This document shows, one piece after another, positions 50,655 to 59,161 of a DNA stretch of 64,000 bases. Within the stretch, counting starts at the first letter, position 1. Each line of letters begins with the position of its first letter. Under the pieces are notes generated by a model, which searched no databases, was not told the origin of the DNA, and was given only the letters and a program-made list of their open reading frames with translations. The DNA comes from JBHPHA01 sp042569905 (GTDB taxonomy: Bacteria > Patescibacteriota > Minisyncoccia > Moranbacterales > UBA9337). The stretch covers positions 1 to 64,000 of the forward strand of contig JBHPHA010000002.1 of assembly GCA_042569905.1 (NCBI GenBank). Direction: 5' to 3'. Made by a program: the position numbers and the translations under genes.

Positions 50655-51800
50655 CTAAACAAACAACCCATGCATCAAACCTTTTTTCCATTGCTCGGCT
50701 TGGGTAATTTGTTGTTGTTTTAATTCTATATCTTCATCAATCGATGTTAAAAATTCCGCGATTTTTTGCTGCTCTGAAATTTGGGGAACTTTAGTTTTTA
50801 TTTTTTCAATCGTATTCCTTGAAAGACTTGGCACACCAGATGCTTCATTGTATTTCAACCAATTGATTTTTTGAAATACTAAACTCACAAATTTCGGAAT
50901 TACATTCTTAAAATCACGGGTATAAAATAATGTATCCACTGTCCAAAATTTTCCATCATAGTAAAATGGTTTATCAATTGTACCCTTTCTACCAATCAGC
51001 ACAGACTCGCCATCATAAAGAGCTTTGTCAACAGAAAGCATATAGCCGCCAGTTCCAAAAACAGGAATATTTCCACTTCCAAGATGTTTATAATCTCTAC
51101 CACTTCCAATCTTTAAAACCTCCCCCAATTTTTTCTCCTCCCATTCTAGGAATTCTTTTCCATTTTCATCTTTGAATCGGATCTTTTGAGAGAAGATTTT
51201 TTGCATCATTCCTTTTTTGTAGCTTTCAAGATTTTCCTTCTGCTCTCGCAAATTTCCGATCCACTCATCCACCTCACCCAAAAACCCAGCAATTTTTTGT
51301 TGTTCTTTTAATAGAGGAAGTATCAAAGGACACCTTAAAATTTCGTCTTTTCTAAGATTTGTTTGACTAACACCATTATCAGATTTTAAGAAATATTTAT
51401 TTCGATTTAATATTCGTATTAGAAAAGAGCTTATTATTTCTTCCGATTTAATTCCTCCAATTCTCTGATTAAGGGTATATTTATCATTCTGATCAACAAG
51501 AAAGCATTTACCAATTGCTTTTCCATTCGGGATATCGCTCATTACAATAGTAATATCTTCTTTTTTAAGTGGTGAAATTTGGCTATCTGAATACTTTTTC
51601 ACCTTGCCATTTTGTGAAATAAACTTTGAATTCACAACAATATATTTACCATCTTCAGAAATATCCTGCTCATGCGCCTTCCCGTTCCAAAAATCTGCAA
51701 TTCGTCCCAATCTCTTCTCCTCCCACTCACCATCAAAACCACCAAATCGAAGTTTGGGAATTTTCACAGTATTCTTTTGTTTTTTATTATTTTTCATCAT
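50655..51800 (-). CDS. hsdS: type I restriction-modification specificity subunit
   Basis: Recognises the DNA target for HsdM and HsdR. The 381-residue protein has two target-recognition domains, each followed by a conserved helical spacer: LKEQQKIAGFLGEVDEWIGN (about residue 168) and ISEQQKIAEFLTSIDEDIEL (about residue 340). The recognition domains differ, so the target is two-part and cannot be read from sequence. The start overlaps the end of rloB by 14 bases. No SD. Confidence 0.92.
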   Translation of the reverse strand: MMKNNKKQKNTVKIPKLRFGGFDGEWEEKRLGRIADFWNGKAHEQDISEDGKYIVVNSKFISQNGKVKKYSDSQISPLKKEDITIVMSDIPNGKAIGKCFLVDQNDKYTLNQRIGGIKSEEIISSFLIRILNRNKYFLKSDNGVSQTNLRKDEILRCPLILPLLKEQQKIAGFLGEVDEWIGNLREQKENLESYKKGMMQKIFSQKIRFKDENGKEFLEWEEKKLGEVLKIGSGRDYKHLGSGNIPVFGTGGYMLSVDKALYDGESVLIGRKGTIDKPFYYDGKFWTVDTLFYTRDFKNVIPKFVSLVFQKINWLKYNEASGVPSLSRNTIEKIKTKVPQISEQQKIAEFLTSIDEDIELKQQQITQAEQWKKGLMHGLFV

Positions 51801-52323
51801 ATTTTCCGCTTATCAAATCAATCAACATCTTCAGATTCTTAATTTTTTTAGCTTGTTTGGCTAACAATCTTTTTGGAAATATTTTCCCATAATTTCTTTT
51901 GTTTTTTCTTTTCTTTCCATCCAAATATTTCTTTTCAAACATCTTCTTGCAATCACAGCTACGCTGTTGTGAATAATCTTTGCCTTCTAAAATTTCAAGC
52001 AATAAAGACTCGAGACACTGATTGTTTTCAACACACACGACACCTCTCGATTGTCTTTCTGCTTTCAATTCTCGGTCAACTCCACTATCAACATCAAACA
52101 CACAAACCATAATATCAGCAGGAATCTGCCTTACGATATTTCTCAAAATGCAATCAGCACCTTTCCCGTGGTTTTCCTTAACTATCGTATGCACACCGCT
52201 ATCCTCTGAAAAAAGCATCTTTAGATAATTCAAAAATGCCTTCTCATGCGCACCTTCACAGTACAATAACAATGTCCTCTTAGCTGCTCTTATTTTCTTT
52301 TTGTTTGGATTTGATTGGGACAT
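51787..52323 (-). CDS. RloB-like protein (TOPRIM-like nuclease domain)
   Basis: A 178-residue protein of the RloB/AbiL-B type: TLLLYCEGAHEKAFLNYLK near the start (acidic Glu of the TOPRIM-like core), MVCVFDVDSGVD (the D-x-D motif), and a basic C-terminal tail (KKYLDGKKRKNKRNYGK). It follows rloA by five bases. RloA/RloB pairs are found inside type I restriction loci and as the AbiL abortive-infection system. Confidence 0.82.
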   Translation of the reverse strand: MSQSNPNKKKIRAAKRTLLLYCEGAHEKAFLNYLKMLFSEDSGVHTIVKENHGKGADCILRNIVRQIPADIMVCVFDVDSGVDRELKAERQSRGVVCVENNQCLESLLLEILEGKDYSQQRSCDCKKMFEKKYLDGKKRKNKRNYGKIFPKRLLAKQAKKIKNLKMLIDLISGKYDEK

Positions 52324-52328
52324 GAAAA

Positions 52329-53516
52329 TTACAAGTCAAATTCAGGAATAGCTCCATAGGCTCCTGATAAATACTTAGCATAATAATTATCATCAGAACG
52401 AACATTTTCCATCTCATTCATCCTCCAAATTTCACTTTCTCCCTTTTCATTCTTTTCCGTAAAGGCGATTTGATACTTGTCCAACAAATTCAAAAGGTGT
52501 GGGCTATGGGCAGAAAAAATTAACTGTGCATTATTAGGGTTAGTTTCTTTGGAAAAAAACATTTCCAAAAGCGCCTCACTCATCATTGGATGCAAATCAG
52601 TATCAAATTCATCAAGCACCGCCACACCGCCAAATTCCAGTGTTTGCAAGATATTTTTCAAAATAGAAAAGAGTTTTTTTGTTCCAGATGATTCAAAACG
52701 AAAATCCAAATCATACTCTCCGTAATGGGAACCACGCAAATCAAAAGCTACTCCTCCGTTATCATCTTCTTTTTTTGTAATATTAATTGCTTCCAACCCA
52801 ATGTCAAATTTTTGCAAGAGCTTATCTGCCTTTTTTTTGATTTTGGGATTATTCTCAAAAAAATTAGCGGCACTTACAAGATTACGAGATTCATTGTTCA
52901 TCTTTCCCCAAGCAGTAACGTTCACATCGACATTTTTCCAAAAATCGAATATCTCCATACTTTCCAGGTGTTTGTCACGAATAGCAGTTGCAAGTACGGA
53001 GGCATTTTCCCTCAATCGATCATGAAAGTTTTTTCCCAGATTAAATTTATCATTCCAAATGTAATTATTTTTTTCTCCTTTTTTCCAGCTACGCTCGAAA
53101 AGTGTTGAAAATTTAACTTTTCCATGCGACTTTTTTTTCAGCTTTTCATTGAGTATTTTATGTGTTGTAAATGATACAAAATAAATATACAAACTTTTTC
53201 CAATACTAAATTCCACCGATATTTCTACTGGGTCACTTTTTTTGTTGGTGAACTTAAAAGGAACAACAGGCATCTTTGCATCAGGTTTCTCTGTGTATGC
53301 ATACACAACAAACCATTGAAGAAAAGAAATTGCCTTAAGAGCGTTTGTCTTTCCGGATGCATTGTGTCCAAAAATAGACATCACCTTTGAAAGATTCCCT
53401 CCTGTTGCATCCGCGAAATACTTTTCTGTTTTCGGAGCTTTTTCATTCACTTTAAATGATATAATTCCCTCATCCTTGAATGAGAAAAAGTTTTTAAATT
53501 TAACTTCGTGTATCAT
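52329..53516 (-). CDS. RloA/AbiL-like AAA ATPase
   Basis: A 395-residue ABC-type ATPase: MIHEVKFKNFFSFKDEG start, Walker A FGHNASGKTNALKA (about 50-60), Walker B VAVLDEFDTDLHP (about 295) and FSAHSPHLLN. No HNH follows, but RloB does, so this is the RloA half of an RloAB (AbiL) abortive-infection pair inserted between hsdM and hsdS. Ends in GAYGAIPEFDL, as in other RloA/AbiLi proteins. Confidence 0.85.
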   Translation of the reverse strand: MIHEVKFKNFFSFKDEGIISFKVNEKAPKTEKYFADATGGNLSKVMSIFGHNASGKTNALKAISFLQWFVVYAYTEKPDAKMPVVPFKFTNKKSDPVEISVEFSIGKSLYIYFVSFTTHKILNEKLKKKSHGKVKFSTLFERSWKKGEKNNYIWNDKFNLGKNFHDRLRENASVLATAIRDKHLESMEIFDFWKNVDVNVTAWGKMNNESRNLVSAANFFENNPKIKKKADKLLQKFDIGLEAINITKKEDDNGGVAFDLRGSHYGEYDLDFRFESSGTKKLFSILKNILQTLEFGGVAVLDEFDTDLHPMMSEALLEMFFSKETNPNNAQLIFSAHSPHLLNLLDKYQIAFTEKNEKGESEIWRMNEMENVRSDDNYYAKYLSGAYGAIPEFDL

Positions 53517-53757
53517 AATTTTGAATTACTCAATTTAATGCTACTGATATCTTATCAAAATGCACGCTAAAAGTCAAGTTTCAACAAGAATTTGTTTGTT
53601 TAGCTTTTTAAAGTCTACTTTTCTCTAAATTAACTCAGAGGCTTTCATGTATATACAACTCCACTAAAAACCCATTCCTCTAATATATTCAATTATACTA
53701 GAGACACTAAATACTCACACTTCTATCTTTTCAACATCACCCCCTGACTTCCTACCC

Positions 53758-55335
53758 TCAAAAGGGCTTATCAATTTTTAACTCATCGCAAAACTTTGCG
53801 ATTTTTTCTTGAATTCCAACTTCATCTTTCTGAAGATTTTTGAGATTTTTTGAAACTTCCTCAATGTCAATTTCCTCCTCTTCTTCAAAAGTGTCCACAT
53901 ATCTTGGGATGTTGAGATTGTACTCATTCTCAATGATTTCTTCCATTGTTGCTCGGTGGGAATATTTTTCAATCTCTTTTCTGTCTTTGTAAGTCTCGAA
54001 AATCTTTTCAATGTTTTGATTAGTCAACCTGTTTTGATTTTTTTCTTTTTCAAATCCCTTCGAAGCATCAATGAATAGAATATCGTCATCATTTTTTCTG
54101 CACTTTTTGAAAACCAAAACAGTAGCTGGAATTGATGTTCCATAGAAAAGATTTGACGGAAGTCCAATCACAGCATCGAGGTAGTTTTGTTTTTCGATTA
54201 TATACTTCCTGATTTGTCCTTCTGCTCCTGATCGAAACAATGCGCCATGAGGAAGAACAATTGCCATTGTCCCATTGTCTGCCAAGTGATAGAGCATGTG
54301 CGTCACGAAAGCATAATCCGCTGCACCCTTTGGAGCCAGTCTTCCATATTGAGAAAAACGATCATCCTGGGCAAGTTGTGGATCACTGTCACTTTTCCAT
54401 TTTGCAGAAAAAGGAGGATTGGCAACAATTGCCTCCGCCTTAAGATCCTCATGCATGTCCTCCACCAGAGTGTCTCCGTGGCGAATGTCAAAGTGATCAA
54501 AATGAACTCCGTGAAGAATCATATTCATTCTTGCTAGATTGTAGGTTGTTGGATTCAGTTCTTGTCCATAATAGTCTGAAACTTCAGTGTAATCGTTGAG
54601 ACGCAAAAGCAAGGATCCCGATCCGCAAGATGGATCATAAACGCTACGAACTCTTTTTTTGTCTTCGGAAACTATTTGAGCCATTAGTCTTGAAATTTGT
54701 TGAGGAGTGTAGAACTCTCCACCTTTTTTCCCTGCGCCTGCCGCAAACTCACCAATCAAATATTCATATGCATCCCCAAGCAAGTCACTCTTTGAATCTT
54801 CAAGCTTGAAATCAATCCCACTCAGATGAGTGAGCACTTCGATGACAACTTCATTTTTTTGATTCTCTCGAGCGCCTAGTTTTGTGGAAGTCAGATCAAC
54901 ATCGTCGAACAATCCCTTGAAATCATCTTCACTATCAGTTCCCATCGATGTTTGCTCGATTGTGTTGAGAACATTTCGAAGATCTTCAATGATGAAATTT
55001 TCTTCACCTTTAATTTCACCTTTTCCTTTTTTAACAAGATATGAAAAAAGTTCAGAAGGCTTCAAGAAAAATCCAAGTTCATCAACACAAGCCACTTGAA
55101 CCTCTTTCAAAATCTTACTACCTTCTTTAGTTTTCTCTTTTATTTCAAAAAATTTGAATTTTTCATCACACAAAAGCTTCTCGTCCACAAAATATTCCAA
55201 TTTTTCAGATAGATATTTGTAGAAAATGAAACCAAGAATATAGTTTTTGTACTCATCAGCATTCATCTTTCCTCGAAGCAAATCCGCCACATTCCACAGT
55301 TGTTTCTCCAAAAGCTTTTTTTGTTCTGTTGTCAT
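53758..55335 (-). CDS. hsdM: type I DNA methyltransferase subunit
   Basis: Adenine methyltransferase subunit of the type I system. The 525-residue protein has an HsdM_N domain (about 1-160), SAM-binding motif I DPSCGSG (234-240), and the catalytic NPPF (306-309) followed by motif regions VLPHGALFR and LPSNLFYGT. Standard length. It is the first gene of the restriction cluster on the minus strand, with 240 bases before rloA. No SD. Confidence 0.95.
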   Translation of the reverse strand: MTTEQKKLLEKQLWNVADLLRGKMNADEYKNYILGFIFYKYLSEKLEYFVDEKLLCDEKFKFFEIKEKTKEGSKILKEVQVACVDELGFFLKPSELFSYLVKKGKGEIKGEENFIIEDLRNVLNTIEQTSMGTDSEDDFKGLFDDVDLTSTKLGARENQKNEVVIEVLTHLSGIDFKLEDSKSDLLGDAYEYLIGEFAAGAGKKGGEFYTPQQISRLMAQIVSEDKKRVRSVYDPSCGSGSLLLRLNDYTEVSDYYGQELNPTTYNLARMNMILHGVHFDHFDIRHGDTLVEDMHEDLKAEAIVANPPFSAKWKSDSDPQLAQDDRFSQYGRLAPKGAADYAFVTHMLYHLADNGTMAIVLPHGALFRSGAEGQIRKYIIEKQNYLDAVIGLPSNLFYGTSIPATVLVFKKCRKNDDDILFIDASKGFEKEKNQNRLTNQNIEKIFETYKDRKEIEKYSHRATMEEIIENEYNLNIPRYVDTFEEEEEIDIEEVSKNLKNLQKDEVGIQEKIAKFCDELKIDKPF

Positions 55336-55515
55336 ATTTTTATCCCTTTTTCAGTATTAAAATTAAAGTAATTCACAAAATAACACTAGTTAATAATAGC
55401 ACTATTGAACGCTTAAATACAATCATTGCTATTCTTCACGTATTTTAACACTTCTACTTTTTCCAAAAATTCATCTAGTTATTTTGATATTCTCTTTTAA
55501 AAATTGGTTCCTACT

Positions 55516-55755
55516 CTACCACTTCTTACTATAATTCGTTTTTACATGTTCGTTGATGAAAGTGCTTAGTCCTTCTCCTTTTTGTGCGAGTTCTTTCATT
55601 GCTTCAACGTTACTGTCTCCAGCGCTTCCGTAAGTGTATTTGTAGTTTGTGTAGCTGAAAACTGGTGATGGATTGAATTGCACATCAATGAACTCATCTC
55701 CTATCTCGTATGAGATGACATTAGAGTCTCCGCCTAGGTTCTTGTAGTTTTCCAT
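55516..55755 (-). CDS. KTSC-like small protein
   Basis: A 79-residue protein: SNVISYEIGDEFIDVQFNP then SYTNYKYTYG and a C-terminal helix GEGLSTFINEHVKTNYSKK, the layout of the KTSC domain (a small domain named for conserved Lys-Thr-Ser-Cys residues, function unknown). It stands alone between the island and the repeats. No SD. Confidence 0.65.
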   Translation of the reverse strand: MENYKNLGGDSNVISYEIGDEFIDVQFNPSPVFSYTNYKYTYGSAGDSNVEAMKELAQKGEGLSTFINEHVKTNYSKKW

Positions 55756-55840
55756 ATTATTATTTTAAAAAAATTAAATGTATCTTTAAATGTACCTTTT
55801 TTTATTATTAAGTTCATCGAGTATTTGTGACTATATTTAG

Positions 55841-55901
55841 GTTGAGATCTCTCGACTTCACTTCACTCGTTCCTCGTTTCGCTCCGCTCGAGATGACAAG
55901 C
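55841..55901. repeat. interspersed repeat, type 2, inverted copy
   Basis: GAGATCTCTCGACTTCACTT ... CGCTCGAGATGACAAGC, the reverse complement of the family at 43013. The gap 55756-56113 holds only repeats and terminators. Confidence 0.6.
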
Positions 55902-55941
55902 TACGGGGGTGACCGTGTGGGAAGATGACAAGCTACGGGGG
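55893..55941. repeat. tandem copies of GATGACAAGCTACGGGGG
   Basis: The 18-base string occurs twice here, 32 bases apart, and once more next to the fold-back repeat at 59162 (AATGACAAGCTACGGGGG). Confidence 0.6.
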
Positions 55942-55960
55942 ATAATAAGATGCGGGAACT

Positions 55961-55993
55961 AAAAAAACACTACCCTTCTTTGATAGTGTTTTT
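55961..55993 (-). terminator. terminator-like hairpin
   Basis: Arms AAACACTA / TAGTGTTT with T runs. It stands downstream of another terminator and has no gene between them. Confidence 0.65.
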
Positions 55994-56030
55994 ACCTTAG
56001 CATAAGTGATATGAAATAAAGATGAAGAAG

Positions 56031-56057
56031 TTATGAAGTTTTTGTGAAATAAAAAAA
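56031..56057. repeat. trailer repeat, copy 1
   Basis: TATGAAGTTTTTGTGAAATA followed by A7, found unchanged at 57706, in both cases directly beside a cassette terminator. Confidence 0.55.
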
Positions 56058-56089
56058 GCCTGATCAAGTTTTACCTGATAGGCTTTTAA
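56051..56089 (-). terminator. terminator after the 56114 gene
   Basis: Stem AAAAGCCTGATCA / TGATAGGCTTTT with one bulge. Confidence 0.78.
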
Positions 56090-56113
56090 TTTCCCTTATT
56101 TTACTAAATGTAA

Positions 56114-56254
56114 CTATCTTCGAGTTCCATTCAAAGTTTCCAATGCCTCATCCCATCTCTTTCCCATATAGTTAATGAGAAGAACGATTCTCTGATTTAT
56201 TTCCTGCTGGACTTGAAGAGTGCGTTCATCAAATATTGCAGACACCCAGTTCAT
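56114..56254 (-). CDS. 46-residue protein, second gene of an operon
   Basis: ATG at 56252-56254, 17 bases after the stop of the 56272 gene. The peptide MNWVSAIFDERTLQVQQEIN continues as one amphipathic helix (NYMGKRWDEALETLNGTRR). A good terminator follows the stop. SD is weak, so the call is moderate. Confidence 0.45.
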   Translation of the reverse strand: MNWVSAIFDERTLQVQQEINQRIVLLINYMGKRWDEALETLNGTRR

Positions 56255-56271
56255 TCTTTGACCGAAAGAAG

Positions 56272-56730
56272 TTAATCGATTACCTCTTCATCACTTGATG
56301 GTGAAAAAAGTCGCTTCGCGCTTTTGTCTTCATCTGTTGGAACCCGACACAGAATCCCATTGAAAATAGCTTCAAATTGCATCATGGGGACTTTCATTTC
56401 CTGTGCTAATTGCATTGCAACTTCGGCATGCTCTTTAGAACCGGGTTCTGAAATCATCAGACTCCAACACATTACTATATGCCAGTAATCAATATCATCA
56501 AAACGTTCCAGGAAGGCTATCGCTCTCCAAAGTGCAATTGTGTCATATCCACCATCCTCCAGAACCACCGGAGAAAAACAACTATGATTAGAGTCAATCA
56601 TTAGGCTCAATACATTACCACTACTATCATCCACAGTTTCTCCCACAAAAAAAACGATGCTATCAACTTTCTCGCCTCTTATTTTTCTTGTTTTTAACTC
56701 CTTTCCAATCCACGCAATCCTTACTGACAT
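56272..56730 (-). CDS. unknown protein, family E, copy 1, class 2
   Basis: A 152-residue protein with GAGGAG seven bases before the ATG. Its first 100 residues resemble those of the 62024 protein: (M/I)SV-x-(I/V)-x-x-x-GK-x-L-x-x-(R/K)-K-(I/V)-x-G-(E/K)-x-V ... FF-(V/I)-G and later V-x-LE ... E-x-(F/L)-D-x-I. The C-terminal third is acidic. No known fold. Confidence 0.65.
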   Translation of the reverse strand: MSVRIAWIGKELKTRKIRGEKVDSIVFFVGETVDDSSGNVLSLMIDSNHSCFSPVVLEDGGYDTIALWRAIAFLERFDDIDYWHIVMCWSLMISEPGSKEHAEVAMQLAQEMKVPMMQFEAIFNGILCRVPTDEDKSAKRLFSPSSDEEVID

Positions 56731-56797
56731 CTCTATTCTCCTCTTGTGATGATTTATGTGTTTTTAATGTTTTTTAAAAAAACTAACCTGATTACTA

Positions 56798-56826
56798 ATT
56801 GTAGCAGAAAAAGTCTCTATTGTCAA
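56798..56826 (-). promoter_or_regulatory. promoter of operon 56730-56114
   Basis: Minus strand TTGACA, 17 bases ending in TGC, TACAAT. Confidence 0.78.
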
Positions 56827-56963
56827 CCAGAAAAGAACTATTTCTCTCAGTTCTTTTAAAATTTAAGTCTATTTATTTCTCAATCTTTTCAACAATTCTC
56901 GATAACCTGCAATTGCTTTCTCCATAAGCTGGTATGTTTTTTTATTTTTATTTTTTTGGCAAC

Positions 56964-56999
56964 AAAAAAACGGGGAGTTCATTTTTGAACTCTCCGTTA
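56964..56999 (-). terminator. terminator type D, copy 1
   Basis: Arms CGGGGAGTTCA / TGAACTCTCCG with a 4-base loop and T run; also present at 57725. Confidence 0.86.
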
Positions 57000-57026
57000 T
57001 ACTGCTTCTAAGGAGTAGGTGATGCC

Positions 57027-57617
57027 TTATGTATCAGATTTTCTCCACCTTTTAAAAAACTTTATAAATTTCTCCTTCATTGTATGCTTAAGGGCTGATT
57101 CTTTTGCTGCCTGTAAAGCACGAAATTTCGCATTTAAAACCCTCGTCTTAATATAGCTCGCATCCAACGAGCTAATCCCGCAAGGTCCATCAGTATTCTC
57201 ATTCCCCCTCCAAAGTAGCAATATGTATTTCACAAACTCTTTTGCTACTTTCTTGGTGTTGGAATCTAATGCAATGTATTTGCCCGTATCGATAGAAAGA
57301 TCTACAATGAATCCCCTTATTAAATTCATTTCAGTATCTTCCTTCAATACGATTGCAGAAACCGCTAAAACAAAATTAGCATCTTTATCTCCTACTCTCT
57401 CATCACATTTTCGACACACAAACGGATATGTCTCTCCATACTTGTTCAGCTGCATCTCCAATTGATGTGCAGTCCACAGAGGATCATGATCCAAAAATGG
57501 AATCGCCAACACCCTTCCACTTGAGACATTTACTAGTTCACCGCAAGAGCGACAAATTTGATCATCTTCAGATTGGGAATCCATGTTCTGTATCGCATCT
57601 TTAGACTCTATACTCAT
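57027..57617 (-). CDS. unknown zinc-ribbon-like protein, class 2
   Basis: Start at the ATG at 57615-57617, with GGGAG seven bases upstream. The 196-residue protein has two Cys pairs, ICRSCGEL and FVCRKCDER, about 50 residues apart, which probably bind one zinc. The second half is helical (VAKEFVKYILLLWRG) and ends in a strongly basic tail (FFKRWRKSDT). The AKEFV-(K/E)-Y-(I/L)-L stretch recurs in the next gene (57771), so the two may be distant paralogues sharing terminator type D. Confidence 0.65.
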   Translation of the reverse strand: MSIESKDAIQNMDSQSEDDQICRSCGELVNVSSGRVLAIPFLDHDPLWTAHQLEMQLNKYGETYPFVCRKCDERVGDKDANFVLAVSAIVLKEDTEMNLIRGFIVDLSIDTGKYIALDSNTKKVAKEFVKYILLLWRGNENTDGPCGISSLDASYIKTRVLNAKFRALQAAKESALKHTMKEKFIKFFKRWRKSDT

Positions 57618-57659
57618 GATAGTTCTCCCTTTTTTTATTGACATGTTAACGAACATTAC

Positions 57660-57688
57660 ATATTAGTATAGTTTCAAGTTCTTGTCAA
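57660..57688 (-). promoter_or_regulatory. promoter for the 57027 gene
   Basis: Minus strand TTGACA, 17 bases, TAATAT. Confidence 0.78.
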
Positions 57689-57705
57689 TCCAAAACTACG
57701 CCACC

Positions 57706-57732
57706 TATGAAGTTTTTGTGAAATAAAAAAAA
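57706..57732. repeat. trailer repeat, copy 2
   Basis: Same string as at 56031, next to terminator type D copy 2. Confidence 0.55.
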
Positions 57733-57761
57733 CGGGGAGTTCATTTTTGAACTCTCCCGCT
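57725..57761 (-). terminator. terminator type D, copy 2
   Basis: GGGAGTTCA / TGAACTCTCCC stem, same loop as copy 1. Confidence 0.85.
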
Positions 57762-57770
57762 ATACATTCT

Positions 57771-58196
57771 TTACATTCCTGCCATCACCTTCACAAGAAG
57801 TAACTGAAGATTATCGTCGCACTCTTTATCCTTAACCAAAAGTCTTTTGAGCTCAGAAGATGACTCAGTGGTCTCATTTTTCTCCACGATAGCAATCATA
57901 TCCTTCCTATTCTTTCCGCGATCCATCATTATATTGAGAAGCTCCTCAGTCGCAGAAATCATCCACGAAGGAGCTTTGACTTCCTCCAGATCACCGGAAA
58001 GATATCTCCCCTGCAAACGCAGGAGATACTCTACAAATTCCTTCGCAAAAGAATCAGCAGCAGTCTCAGAGACATTTTCCGGAAATTCGAACATCTTGAT
58101 CAAGCCAATTACCTCCTCCTCACCAATCAGGGTCAAACTAGCGCCCTCAAGATCCTCGGTTACTTGCTTCACAAATCTTTCTTTGGCGTTTTCCAT
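57771..58196 (-). CDS. unknown acidic helical protein, class 2
   Basis: A 141-residue protein with GGAGGA nine bases before the ATG. Highly acidic and helical (ENVSETAADSFAKEFVEYLLR), with a Met-rich C-terminus. Shares the AKEFV segment with the 57027 protein. Own promoter, terminator type D. Confidence 0.65.
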   Translation of the reverse strand: MENAKERFVKQVTEDLEGASLTLIGEEEVIGLIKMFEFPENVSETAADSFAKEFVEYLLRLQGRYLSGDLEEVKAPSWMISATEELLNIMMDRGKNRKDMIAIVEKNETTESSSELKRLLVKDKECDDNLQLLLVKVMAGM

Positions 58197-58282
58197 TATT
58201 CACTTCCTCCGTTTTATATTGGAATTTTTACCTAACTTCTCTTTTTAAAATATTCACATTTTACTTTAAAGAACGATATTAT

Positions 58283-58311
58283 ATATTAGCATATTATTGC
58301 TGAAATGTCAA
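58283..58311 (-). promoter_or_regulatory. promoter for the 57771 gene
   Basis: Minus strand TTGACA, 17 bases ending in TGC, TAATAT: consensus with extended -10. Confidence 0.82.
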
Positions 58312-58342
58312 GAGGAGGAACCGCCATATTTCAGATAGGCTT

Positions 58343-58930
58343 TTAAGCAATAGTACCTGGTTCTTTTTTGTTTTCTTTTTTATTATTGAAGACTTCCCAG
58401 TTATTAAAGTGATTAGTTGCGTCGTTTTCCATGTTTCCGAGAAATATCTTTCCTTCTCTAGGGTAGAATTTCAGTCGATACATGTCAGTAGATTTCATGT
58501 ACCAGATGTTTTTAAGTTTGATATGCTTATCAATTTCTTTTTTTGTAAATATGATGAAATCATTTTCACTTCCATCCTCTGTTAGGACAAAGATGTATAT
58601 TGGCGTGTACTCTCCATGGAAAGTAACCGCTTCTTTTTTGATGCCTATATTGTAGAGATAGTTTTCATCACCATTCAAAAAAGCGGTTTTCACTTGAATG
58701 AAAAATAGCTTTCCGTTGTTGGTCACTACGACATCATAACCCTCATCAATGTATGATTTCATTGCGTTGATTCCTTGAAACATTAACTTTGAAATCACAG
58801 CGTGTTCTCCTGCATATCCAATATATTGCATAAAAGCTCTGATGTCTTTCACTTTTTCAAGGTTTTTGTTTTTTGGTCTGTTGGCTAATTTCAATTCACT
58901 AATCGCCAGTTCAGTTTCTTTTGTATTCAT
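58343..58930 (-). CDS. PD-(D/E)XK-like endonuclease
   Basis: A 195-residue protein with a conserved core in the first half: YAGEHAVISKLMFQGI (Glu of the first helix), then DEGYDVVVTNNGKLFFIQVK (Asp, then Q-V-K), the order E ... D ... Q/E-x-K of PD-(D/E)XK nucleases. The C-terminal half is basic and beta-rich (KIFLGNMEN). It lies six bases downstream of an AbrB-like gene on the same strand, so the two look like an operon: a DNA-binding small protein plus a nuclease. The target is unknown. No SD. Confidence 0.7.
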   Translation of the reverse strand: MNTKETELAISELKLANRPKNKNLEKVKDIRAFMQYIGYAGEHAVISKLMFQGINAMKSYIDEGYDVVVTNNGKLFFIQVKTAFLNGDENYLYNIGIKKEAVTFHGEYTPIYIFVLTEDGSENDFIIFTKKEIDKHIKLKNIWYMKSTDMYRLKFYPREGKIFLGNMENDATNHFNNWEVFNNKKENKKEPGTIA

Positions 58931-58936
58931 AGGTTG

Positions 58937-59104
58937 TTATTTCCAATCCTTAACGATTAATTTTCCTCTTTCTTCTGTTACAATAACTTTTTGACCATTT
59001 CTCCACTTCAACTTCCTCACAAGCTCAATCGGGAGAGTAATGGAATAACTTGCACCCCTCTTTAGAATTTTGCGTACATTTCGCTCTTCTAAAGTTCTTC
59101 TCAT
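58937..59104 (-). CDS. AbrB/MazE-type swapped-hairpin DNA-binding protein
   Basis: A 55-residue protein with a SpoVT/AbrB fold: RKILKRGASYSITLPIELVR then LKWRNGQKVIVTEERGKLIV, the strand-loop-strand typical of MazE/AbrB antitoxins and regulators. Start at the ATG at 59102-59104 after AAAAAAAT, without SD. It precedes the nuclease gene by six bases; such pairs often are autoregulated by the AbrB-like protein. It could act as an antitoxin, but a direct link is only inferred. Confidence 0.78.
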   Translation of the reverse strand: MRRTLEERNVRKILKRGASYSITLPIELVRKLKWRNGQKVIVTEERGKLIVKDWK

Positions 59105-59161
59105 ATTTTTTTATTTTAAAATTTATTATTTATCTTTATCGCCTCAGGTAGTACAATGCGT

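Noticed and set aside
40826..55793. 18-base inverted match ACATTTAAAGATACATTT at 40826-40843 and 55776-55793, on either side of the defence island.
   Set aside because: Very AT-rich, and one such match is roughly expected by chance in a 64 kb AT-rich window; no further extension, so it is not called as island ends.
30219..57761. Recurring hairpins that could be mistaken for a CRISPR array or integron attC sites.
   Set aside because: They are spaced by whole genes, end in T runs as terminators do, and no cas gene or integrase is present.
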